Shown: in pieces, positions 55,804-64,000 of the stretch
Layout of the letters: each line of letters opens with the position of its first letter
How positions within the stretch are numbered: position 1 is the stretch's first letter
NCBI GenBank assembly: GCA_934183305.1
Contig: CAKPSF010000002.1
Coordinates: forward strand, 174,995 to 238,994
DNA from: an uncultured Clostridia bacterium
Lineage (GTDB): Bacteria; Bacillota; Clostridia; TANB77; CAG-508
Length of the DNA: 64,000 nucleotides
Direction of reading: 5' to 3'
Translations under genes and position numbers: made by a program
The notes under the pieces: generated by a model
What the model was told of the DNA's origin: nothing
Seen by the model: only the letters and a program-made list of their open reading frames with translations
Database searches by the model: none

Positions 55804-55834
55804 AAAAACAGTCACTTTTGAAGTGACTGTTTTT
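55804..55834. terminator. Bidirectional terminator between the orphan and rny
   Basis: AAAAACAGTCACTT / AAGTGACTGTTTTT (55804-55817 with 55821-55834), perfect stem. Confidence 0.85.
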
Positions 55835-55836
55835 AT

Positions 55837-57378
55837 TTATTTTGCATAATCTATTGTTCTTGTTTCTCTTATTACATTAACTTTTATTTGTCCTGGATAT
55901 TCCATTTCATTTTCTACTTTTTTAGCAACATCTCTTGCTAAAACTGTCATATCTGCGTCTGATATTTTTTCTGGTTTAACAATAATTCTTATTTCACGTC
56001 CAGCTTGTATTGCAAATGATTTATCTACACCATCAAATGAATTAGCAATCTCTTCAAGTTCTTGTAATCTTTTAATATATGCTTCTAAAGTTTCTCTTCT
56101 TGCTCCAGGTCTTGATGCAGAAATTGCATCTGCTGCTTGTACAAGTACAGCTTCTAAAGTTTTTGGTTCAACATCTCCATGATGAGCTTCAACAGCATTT
56201 ATTATCAATTCATTTTCTTTGAATTTTCTTAATACATCAACGCCAAGTTCTACGTGTGTTCCTTCCATATCATGGTCTAATGCTTTTCCTATATCATGTA
56301 ATAAACCTGCACGTCTTGCTCTAGTTGAATCTAGTCCTAATTCTTCTGCCATTATTCTTGCTAAATTTGAAACTTCTATAGAATGATTTAAAACGTTTTG
56401 TCCATAACTTGTTCTATATTTTAGTTTTCCTATTAACTTGATTATTTCTGGATTTAATCCCATAACACCAGTTTCTAATGTTGCTCTTTCACCTTCAGCT
56501 TTAATTGTAGCTTCTATTTCTTCTTTTGCTTTTTCTACCATTTCTTCAATTTTAGCTGGATGAATTCTACCATCATCTATTAATTTTTCTAGAGCAATTT
56601 TTGCAACTTCTCTTCTTAATGGATCAAATCCTGATATTACAACAGCATCTGGAGTATCATCAATTATTAAATCAATTCCTGTTAGTGTTTCTAAAGTTTT
56701 AATATTTCTACCTTCTCTACCAATTATTCTACCTTTCATATCATCATTTGGTAAGTTAACTATTGATACTGTTGTTTCTGATGTATGGTCTGCTGCACAT
56801 TTTTGAATTGCATAACTTAGAATTTCTTTAGCATTTTTAGTTGCTTCCTCTTTAGCTTTACCTTCAACTTCTTTTATAAGTAATGCTTTTTCATTGTTCA
56901 ATTGTTTTTCTAATTCTGATAACAATTGTTTTTTTGCATCTTCAGAAGATAAACCTGAAATTCTTTGTAACTCTTGCATTTGTCTGTTAAATATTTCTTT
57001 AACATCTTCTTTTTTCTTTTCAATTTCTTGAAACTCTTTATCTAATTCTCTTTCTCTTTTATCGTATGTTTCAATACGTTTATCTAAGTTTTCTTCTTTT
57101 TGTATTAGTCTTCTTTCTTGACTTTGTACTTCGCCTCTTCTTTCTCTAATCTCTTTATCTAGTTCATCTCTAGATTTCATAATTTCTTCTTTCGCTTTTA
57201 AGATTTCTTCTTTCTTTATACTTACTGCATCCTTTTTTGCCTCTTCTAATAATCTTTTTGCTTCATTTTCAGCACTTGATATTTTTGATTCAGCTGATTT
57301 TTTTCTTATAACAATACCTGCTGGTATAAAAACAGCTCCTGAGATTAGAACAGTGGCGATAATAATTATTGCATTCAT
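55837..57378 (-). CDS. rny: Ribonuclease Y
   Basis: The membrane-bound endonuclease that starts mRNA decay. N-terminal transmembrane helix (residues 3-22), a long coiled coil (about 30-190), a KH domain ([25 protein letters not shown], about 212-236) and the HD domain ([16 protein letters not shown], then EAHHGD). 513 residues; ends RTIDYAK as in relatives. Promoter TTGACA-17-TAAAAT. Confidence 0.96.
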   Translation of the reverse strand: MNAIIIIATVLISGAVFIPAGIVIRKKSAESKISSAENEAKRLLEEAKKDAVSIKKEEILKAKEEIMKSRDELDKEIRERRGEVQSQERRLIQKEENLDKRIETYDKRERELDKEFQEIEKKKEDVKEIFNRQMQELQRISGLSSEDAKKQLLSELEKQLNNEKALLIKEVEGKAKEEATKNAKEILSYAIQKCAADHTSETTVSIVNLPNDDMKGRIIGREGRNIKTLETLTGIDLIIDDTPDAVVISGFDPLRREVAKIALEKLIDDGRIHPAKIEEMVEKAKEEIEATIKAEGERATLETGVMGLNPEIIKLIGKLKYRTSYGQNVLNHSIEVSNLARIMAEELGLDSTRARRAGLLHDIGKALDHDMEGTHVELGVDVLRKFKENELIINAVEAHHGDVEPKTLEAVLVQAADAISASRPGARRETLEAYIKRLQELEEIANSFDGVDKSFAIQAGREIRIIVKPEKISDADMTVLARDVAKKVENEMEYPGQIKVNVIRETRTIDYAK

Positions 57379-57467
57379 AATTATATCCCTCTTTTCTATT
57401 AAATTTTCAATGTTCTAATATATATTTAATCTCATTATTAATTTATATAATTAAAACTACCTATTAT

Positions 57468-57496
57468 ATTTTACATTTAATCTGCCAACCTGTCAA
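57468..57496 (-). promoter_or_regulatory. Promoter of rny
   Basis: TTGACA (57491-57496), 17 bp, TAAAAT (57468-57473). Confidence 0.6.
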
Positions 57497-57518
57497 GTGC
57501 TTTCACATACAATACACA

Positions 57519-57551
57519 AAAAACTCACTAGTATAATGCTAGTGAGTTTTT
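57519..57551 (-). terminator. Terminator of the dnaK-dnaJ operon
   Basis: AAAAACTCACTAG / CTAGTGAGTTTTT (57519-57531 with 57539-57551), perfect 13-bp stem. Confidence 0.85.
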
Positions 57552-57553
57552 AT

Positions 57554-58708
57554 TTATCCAAATATTCCTTTTTTCTTAATTGGTGGCTGTTCGTTCATTG
57601 TTAAAGCTAATTTTTCTAACAAATCTCTTTGTTCTTTAGTTAAGCGTTTTGGTGTTTTTACAATTACATTGAATATAAAATCTCCATATGTACTTGTATT
57701 TCCATTTTTAAATCCTTTTCCTCTTATTCTGAATTTTGTATCTGTTTGTGTTCCTTCTGGTATTTTGAATTTTTCTATTTTTCCGTTTAGCATAGGGACT
57801 TCTATTTCTGCTCCAAGAGTTGCTTGTGTTATTGTAACTGGTACATCACAATATACATTACTTCCTTTTCTTGTATATATTTTATGATTTTTCAAATGCA
57901 CAGTTATAAATAAGTCTCCTTGTGGTCCACCTTTTTGTCCTGCAGCTCCTTGTCCTCTAAGTACTACTGTTTGATTATCATCTATTCCTTCAGGAATTTT
58001 CACTTTTATTCTTACTGGCTTTTTAACTTGCCCTTTACCACGACATGTTTCGCATGGTTCTTTTATAATTTTACCTTCTCCATGACAATTTGGACAAGTT
58101 CTAGTTGTTTGCATTTGTCCTAGTATAGTTGTTTGCATTTGAGTTATTTGACCTGTTCCACCGCACATTGAACATGTTGTACTACTTGTTCCTGGTTTTG
58201 CACCAGTTCCATGACATGTATCACAGGTTTCTTGTCTACTAAAACTTATTTCCTTTTCTACGCCAGAAAATGCTTCTTCGTAAGTTATTTCAATGTCGTA
58301 CCTTAAGCTTGCACCTTTTGTAGGTCCTGTTTTTGCTCTTGAAGTTCTTGAGCTACCTCCAAAACCTCCTCCAAAAAATGAAGAAAATATATCACCTAAG
58401 TCTCCAAAATCTCCCATTCCGCTGAAGCCATCAAAGCCTTGTGAAGAATAGAAACCTCCTCCATTTCCTCCAAATCCTTGTGGACCGTTATGTCCAAATC
58501 TATCATACATTTGCCTTTTTTGAGGGTCTGATAAATTCTCATATGCTTCGTTTACTTCTTTGAATTTAGCTTCTGCTTCTTTTTTATTATCCGGATTTGC
58601 ATCTGGGTGATATTTTTTTGCAAGTTTTCTATATGCTTTTTTTAGCTCTTCTTCTGTTGCATTTTTATTTACACCTAGAACTTCGTAATAATCTCTTTTT
58701 TCAGCCAT
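57554..58708 (-). CDS. dnaJ: Chaperone DnaJ
   Basis: The J-domain co-chaperone that delivers substrates to DnaK. J domain at residues 1-70 with YHPDAN (the HPD motif), Gly/Phe-rich linker, four CxxCxGxG zinc repeats ([39 protein letters not shown]) and the C-terminal beta domains. 384 residues from the start at 58708, which follows GGAGG. Last gene of the heat-shock operon. Confidence 0.96.
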   Translation of the reverse strand: MAEKRDYYEVLGVNKNATEEELKKAYRKLAKKYHPDANPDNKKEAEAKFKEVNEAYENLSDPQKRQMYDRFGHNGPQGFGGNGGGFYSSQGFDGFSGMGDFGDLGDIFSSFFGGGFGGSSRTSRAKTGPTKGASLRYDIEITYEEAFSGVEKEISFSRQETCDTCHGTGAKPGTSSTTCSMCGGTGQITQMQTTILGQMQTTRTCPNCHGEGKIIKEPCETCRGKGQVKKPVRIKVKIPEGIDDNQTVVLRGQGAAGQKGGPQGDLFITVHLKNHKIYTRKGSNVYCDVPVTITQATLGAEIEVPMLNGKIEKFKIPEGTQTDTKFRIRGKGFKNGNTSTYGDFIFNVIVKTPKRLTKEQRDLLEKLALTMNEQPPIKKKGIFG

Positions 58709-58730
58709 TTTTTCCTCCAATATGTATGCA

Positions 58731-58749
58731 GGCGGACACAAGATCCGCC
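58731..58749 (-). promoter_or_regulatory. GC-rich hairpin between dnaK and dnaJ
   Basis: GGCGGA/TCCGCC stem (58731-58736 with 58744-58749) without a T-run. It may be an mRNA processing or stability element that sets the ratio of DnaK to DnaJ. Confidence 0.4.
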
Positions 58750-58762
58750 CAACTACATTCTA

Positions 58763-60655
<1,893 letters not shown>

Positions 60656-60779
60656 TTATTATTCATTATTCACTATTTATTAACATAGTAAACATGAACT
60701 TTTTACTTCTTTATAATATTTAACATTTTTTGTTTTATTTTCTTTTGTATAATTTATAAAATTTAAAATTAATAACATA

Positions 60780-61304
60780 TTAATTTGCTACTACAACCAT
60801 AGCATGTCGTATTACTCTATCGCCTATTTTATATCCTTTTCTATAAGTTTCTTTTATTTCTTTTTCTCCTAAGTTTTCATCTTGTACAGAACTTACTGCT
60901 TCATGATATTCAGGATTAAATGCAGTACCATTAGTTTCTATTTCTTTTACCCCTAGTGATGAAAGAACATCTGTGAATTGTTTCAAGACTAGTTCTACAC
61001 CTTGTTTATATCCTTCATCTTCTGTATTGCTATTTACTGCTTTTTCTAAGTTATCAACTACTGGTAAGAAACTTGATATTATGTCTGCAAGTAAAGAGTT
61101 ATATAATCCTTCTCTTTCCTTTGCACTTCTTTTTTTGAAATTATCAAATTCTGCCATAAGTCTTTTTAATCTATCTGTTGTTTCTTCTAAGTCTGTTTTT
61201 ATTTTATTAAGTTCTGTATCTTCTTTGCAGTTTATATTTTCTTCCTTTACTTCTTCTGAAGTTTCTGTTTTTTTCAACTCTTCATTATTTTCTTCCAATT
61301 TCAC
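60780..61304 (-). CDS. grpE: Nucleotide exchange factor GrpE
   Basis: Promotes ADP release from DnaK. Acidic N-terminus, a long dimerisation helix (RLMAEFDNFKKRSAKEREGLY), and the beta-wing domain with the FNPEYHEAVSSV motif near 130. 174 residues. The start is a GTG that overlaps the hrcA stop codon (GTGA), with AAGGAGGA upstream, so translation is coupled. Confidence 0.95.
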   Translation of the reverse strand: MKLEENNEELKKTETSEEVKEENINCKEDTELNKIKTDLEETTDRLKRLMAEFDNFKKRSAKEREGLYNSLLADIISSFLPVVDNLEKAVNSNTEDEGYKQGVELVLKQFTDVLSSLGVKEIETNGTAFNPEYHEAVSSVQDENLGEKEIKETYRKGYKIGDRVIRHAMVVVAN

Positions 61305-62335
61305 TCCTCCTTCTTTCCTTCACCTAGTAATCCACCTTGATTCATTCTTCTATTTATGTATTTCAAGACAGATATTACTTTTGAATAATCCATTCTTTTA
61401 GGTCCTATTATTCCAATTGTTCCTAATGATTTGCCATGTACTTTATGATTAAATGTTATTATACTGAAATCTTTTAATTCCTCATTTTCATTTTCATCGC
61501 CAATATATACATTAATATCATCTGCAATTCCTGAATTTAAAGTATCTATTACCATATCTTTTGCATCAAGTACATTTACAAAGTTTTTAGCAAGTTCCAT
61601 ACTTTTAAACTCTGGAAGTTCAAAAGCTTTGTTTGTTCCTTCATAATATAGCGTTCCTTGCTCATCTATTGTTTTTTTCATTTCATTTAATATCGGTCTT
61701 ATTACATTTATACTGCTACTCATTTCAGAAATTATATAATTTTCTATTGGTGTATCTATATCATCTAATGGTTTTCCTTTTAATTTATTATTAAACATAT
61801 ATGATAATGTAGATATTTGTTCCTCTGTTACATCTTCATCAAATTTAATTATTGTTTCTTTAATTATTCCTGAGTCCGTAAGTATAATTGCCATCATTGT
61901 TCTTGTTCCAAGAAGTACAAATTTAATATCTTCTATTATTTGATTATGTTTATTGGGTCCAATACTTACTGTTGGATAATGAGTTATTTCAGATAAAGTA
62001 TTAGTAGTAATTTTAGTTAAATCTTCCATTTGATTAACTTTAGTTTGAAGTTTTGATTGTATATATATAACTTCTTCTAAACTAATATCATCATCTTTTA
62101 ATAATTCATCAACATAGAACCTATATCCTTTTGCTGATGGTACTCTACCAGCTGAAGTATGAGGTTTATCTAGGAAACCTAATTTTTCTAAATCTGCCAT
62201 TTCGTTTCTTACAGTTGCACTACTATAATCCAAATTATATTTTTGCACAATTGCATTTGAACTTACGGGTTCAGCTGTTTGAATATACTCTTCTATAATA
62301 GCTTGTAATATTTCTTTTTTTCTATCATTCAACAT
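61301..62335 (-). CDS. hrcA: Heat-inducible transcription repressor HrcA
   Basis: Represses the groE and dnaK operons by binding CIRCE; its folding depends on GroEL. The winged helix at the N-terminus (NAIVQKYNLDYSSATVRNEMADLEKLGFLDKPHTSAGRVPS, about 25-65) and the long GAF-like domain are intact; ends NRRMNQGG. 344 residues. First gene of hrcA-grpE-dnaK-dnaJ, with two CIRCE-like sites upstream. Confidence 0.95.
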   Translation of the reverse strand: MLNDRKKEILQAIIEEYIQTAEPVSSNAIVQKYNLDYSSATVRNEMADLEKLGFLDKPHTSAGRVPSAKGYRFYVDELLKDDDISLEEVIYIQSKLQTKVNQMEDLTKITTNTLSEITHYPTVSIGPNKHNQIIEDIKFVLLGTRTMMAIILTDSGIIKETIIKFDEDVTEEQISTLSYMFNNKLKGKPLDDIDTPIENYIISEMSSSINVIRPILNEMKKTIDEQGTLYYEGTNKAFELPEFKSMELAKNFVNVLDAKDMVIDTLNSGIADDINVYIGDENENEELKDFSIITFNHKVHGKSLGTIGIIGPKRMDYSKVISVLKYINRRMNQGGLLGEGKKEE

Positions 62336-62387
62336 TTTTTATTCCTCTCTCAATGTTGATTTTACAAGTTTGGATTTTCAAACTCTA

Positions 62388-62414
62388 TTAGCACTCTTTG
62401 ATATTATTTGCTAA
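62388..62414. promoter_or_regulatory. CIRCE-like operator 1 of hrcA
   Basis: TTAGCACTC-N9-ATTTGCTAA: the left arm (+ strand) is the exact consensus; the right arm has three changes. Lies between promoter and hrcA. Confidence 0.75.
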
Positions 62415-62424
62415 CGCTTATATT

Positions 62425-62452
62425 ATTATACATCATTTTTAGCACTTGTCAA
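62425..62452 (-). promoter_or_regulatory. Promoter of hrcA-grpE-dnaK-dnaJ
   Basis: TTGACA (62447-62452), 16 bp, TATAAT (62425-62430). The -35 box lies inside the second CIRCE-like site. Confidence 0.75.
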
Positions 62453-62465
62453 GTTCTTTTGCTAA
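62439..62465. promoter_or_regulatory. CIRCE-like operator 2 of hrcA
   Basis: TTAGCACTT-N9-TTTTGCTAA: same design as site 1 with one good arm. It overlaps the -35 box. Confidence 0.55.
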
Positions 62466-62466
62466 A

Positions 62467-62498
62467 AAAAGGTAAGAATTTCTTTTTTCTTACCTTTT
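62467..62498 (-). terminator. Terminator of the L,D-transpeptidase gene
   Basis: AAAAGGTAAGAA / TTCTTACCTTTT stem (about 62467-62478 with 62487-62498). T-run on the minus strand. Confidence 0.8.
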
Positions 62499-62512
62499 AA
62501 TTTAATCTTATT

Positions 62513-63385
62513 TTATTTTTTTATATATACTGGAGTTCCAATTGCAACCATATTATATAATTGTTTTACTTTGCTATATGGCATATTTACACATCCATGA
62601 CTTCCATTTGTTTTATATATTGTTCCTCCAAATTTACTTCTCCATGATGCATCATGAAATCCAAAAGAATGTCCTTTAAATGCTATCCAGTAGTTTACGA
62701 AGCTTGCATAATCTGCACCTCTTAATATTATATCTGTTGCCTTATTTAGTACCTTAAATGTTCCGGTTGGTGTTTTTCCATTTATTCCTGTTACAATATT
62801 TGAAAATAAAACTAATTTATCGTATTCATAATATTCTAATGTTTGTTTAGATATAGAAACAACTATATATGGATTTTTCTTCTTTTTTACTTTTACTGTA
62901 ATTGAGTCTTTTGTTGTATTTCCACTTGTATCGCTTACAGTATAATTTATTTCATATGTTCCTGCTTCATTTATATTTAAATTAGACTCCACATTTACTT
63001 TACTAGTTATGTCTCCATCGTAATTATCTGTTGCTGTATATGTCGGTAATGAATAGTTATCGCTTGCATATATTTCAACCTCTGGTTCACTATCTATTTT
63101 TAAAATAGGTGCTGTTGTATCTACAACTTTTATATTTCTATATAATGTTTGGTCAACCCCTAAATAATTAACCTTCAAATTGTATTTAATAACATAATCA
63201 CCAAGAATATTAGTGTTAACATTTGTAAGTATATTAACTTTATTATTTAAACTTTTATTTTTGGTTTTAGCAATAAATCCTGTATCAATATATTCATTTC
63301 CAGCTTCAATAGTTATATTGTTATTTCCTAATAATTTAAATTCTATGTTATTTTTTTGATCTATAATCATGTATGCCATTAGCAA
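62513..63385 (-). CDS. L,D-transpeptidase (YkuD) with DUF5011-type repeats
   Basis: Two Ig-like DUF5011/bacterial cadherin-like domains (about residues 15-90 and 92-165; DTTAPILKID, TATDNYDGDITSKVNV) precede a YkuD domain (from about 172) with the catalytic signature HDASWR and SHGCVNMP. YkuD enzymes form 3-3 cross-links in peptidoglycan outside the cell. The conventional start at 63385 lies inside the transmembrane helix: the frame stays open upstream and encodes a basic segment and IKIFAIIIILVGFILL. An ATG at about 63475 in the neighbouring frame would supply the real start if an A5 run (63441-63445) were one base longer. AGGAGG is not seen. Confidence 0.85.
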   Translation of the reverse strand: MLMAYMIIDQKNNIEFKLLGNNNITIEAGNEYIDTGFIAKTKNKSLNNKVNILTNVNTNILGDYVIKYNLKVNYLGVDQTLYRNIKVVDTTAPILKIDSEPEVEIYASDNYSLPTYTATDNYDGDITSKVNVESNLNINEAGTYEINYTVSDTSGNTTKDSITVKVKKKKNPYIVVSISKQTLEYYEYDKLVLFSNIVTGINGKTPTGTFKVLNKATDIILRGADYASFVNYWIAFKGHSFGFHDASWRSKFGGTIYKTNGSHGCVNMPYSKVKQLYNMVAIGTPVYIKK

Positions 63386-63626
63386 TATAAAACCAACTAA
63401 AATAATTATTATTGCAAATATTTTTATTCCGTGTTTTAGATTTTTCTTTCTTTTGTTCTTCCATTTATTTTCACCATTTTTTTAATTTTTACTGTTTAAT
63501 TATACCATAATGTAAATATGTGTCAATAATTGTTAATTAAAAAAAATACTTATTAAGCGCTTAATAAGTATTTTTAGGGTTATATAATTTAGGTACTAGA
63601 ATGTACCTTGAAGTATACTTCCAATT

Positions 63627-64000
63627 TTAGTTTCTTTTTAGTAGCTTAAAATTTGTTTTATTATTGCTACTTTTACTATTATGTAGGCCAATATGTTTAT
63701 ATAATTCTTGAAACATTTCAGAAATATCATATATGTTGGCATCTAATTTTTTATCAATTCTATTATATTGGGTATCGATTTTGTTATTTAATTTTTCATA
63801 CTGAGTATCTATTTTATTGTCTAATTTTGCATATTGTGCATCCATCTTGTTGTTTAGTTCTTCATATTGTGCATCCATCTTGTTGTTTAGTTCTTCATAT
63901 TGTGCATCCATCTTGTTGTTTAGTTCTTCATATTGTGCATCCATTTTGTTGTTTAGTTTTTCATATTGAACATCCATTTTGTTGTTTAATTCTTCATATT
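63627..64000 (-). CDS. Coiled-coil protein with 11-residue repeats (5' end beyond window)
   Basis: The frame is open to the window edge, so the N-terminus is missing. At least seven units of 11 residues, consensus MDAQYEELNNK, run from the edge to about residue 80 and predict a right-handed or hendecad coiled coil. The non-repeated end reads LDANIYDISEMFQELYKHIGLHN, followed by a basic tail. At DNA level the units are 33 bp and several are identical, so copy number may vary. Function unknown; could be a scaffold or surface spacer. Confidence 0.7.
   Translation of the reverse strand, partial: YEELNNKMDVQYEKLNNKMDAQYEELNNKMDAQYEELNNKMDAQYEELNNKMDAQYAKLDNKIDTQYEKLNNKIDTQYNRIDKKLDANIYDISEMFQELYKHIGLHNSKSSNNKTNFKLLKRN
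63735..64000. repeat. 33-bp tandem repeats in the coiled-coil gene
   Basis: At least seven direct units of 33 bp with no spacers; the units near 63840-63945 are identical or differ by one base, the outer ones are more diverged. The array continues beyond the window. Confidence 0.85.

Noticed and set aside
63735..64000. Regular repeats that could look like a CRISPR array
   Set aside because: The 33-bp units are directly adjacent without spacers and are an exact multiple of three inside an open frame encoding MDAQYEELNNK units.

Overview
The window is a 64-kb stretch of a very AT-rich bacterial chromosome that reads as a low-GC Bacillota, most likely an uncultured gut-type member of the Clostridia. 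The evidence is the set and order of the genes: dnaG-sigA, hrcA-grpE-dnaK-dnaJ with CIRCE-like operators, rny-ymdB-spoVS, sepF-divIVA, miaB-mutS, mutL-miaA-, a tyrosine T-box, a GerW/YtfJ sporulation protein, and pilin-like proteins whose helix begins G(I/M)TLVALIITIIVLLIL. Strong Shine-Dalgarno sites, consensus sigma-A promoters (often TTGACA-17-TATAAT) and intrinsic terminators are easy to see. Most genes lie on the minus strand.

Layout from left to right. 1-1500: the start of a pilin-like gene and a secreted glucosaminidase-like protein. 1.7-8.6 kb: ppaC on the plus strand, then (minus) mnmA, a stand-alone Hsp33 C-terminal domain, rpmA, rplU, sigA, dnaG (in two frames) and a CarD regulator. 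8.7-18.9 kb: a pilin-like protein with a formylglycine-generating-enzyme/C-type-lectin-like end, T-box-tyrS, hemW, a compact candidate type I toxin-antitoxin locus, a shortened whiA, prmC, a beta-helix-like orphan, an acyl-CoA synthetase with a palindromic operator, tRNA-Glu(CTC), mrnC and rbgA. 19-26.5 kb: a small DNA-binding-like orphan, a RdgB-like pyrophosphatase, a P-loop kinase, divIVA, sepF, an HlyD-like adaptor, miaA and mutL. 26.7-33.9 kb: two tandem Cys-rich microproteins, an LPQTG-anchored leucine-rich-repeat surface protein, groEL-groES, pyrG and an unknown membrane protein. 34-44.9 kb: asnB, mutS, miaB, rpmE, a D-Ala-D-Ala carboxypeptidase, a VanW protein and guaA. 45-54 kb: a HIT-domain orphan, a phosphodiesterase, a candidate structured non-coding RNA, gerW, scpA, recX, recA and a peptide-binding protein. 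54-64 kb: spoVS, ymdB, an orphan, rny, dnaJ-dnaK-grpE-hrcA, an L,D-transpeptidase and a coiled-coil gene of 33-bp tandem repeats that runs off the right edge.

Most of the window is housekeeping: translation and tRNA modification (rpmA, rplU, rpmE, tyrS, mnmA, miaA, miaB, prmC, rbgA, mrnC), DNA maintenance (dnaG, mutL, mutS, recA, recX, scpA), protein quality control (the groE and dnaK operons), division and wall building (sepF, divIVA, the carboxypeptidase, VanW, L,D-transpeptidase, glucosaminidase) and nucleotide synthesis (pyrG, guaA). The accessory layer consists of single genes or very small loci, several with their own promoter and terminator and with codon use unlike their neighbours.

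The points most worth following up are: the toxin-antitoxin-like locus at 12.8-13.1 kb; the promoter-to-terminator non-coding transcript at 48.4-48.7 kb; the pilin-like protein whose last ~40 codons look like the variable region of a diversity-generating retroelement target; the orphan Hsp33 zinc domain; the combined absence of the L27 N-terminal extension and of its usual neighbour prp; and three genes (dnaG, the glucosaminidase, the L,D-transpeptidase) whose reading frame or start is disturbed. No searches were run; family names come from motif recognition.
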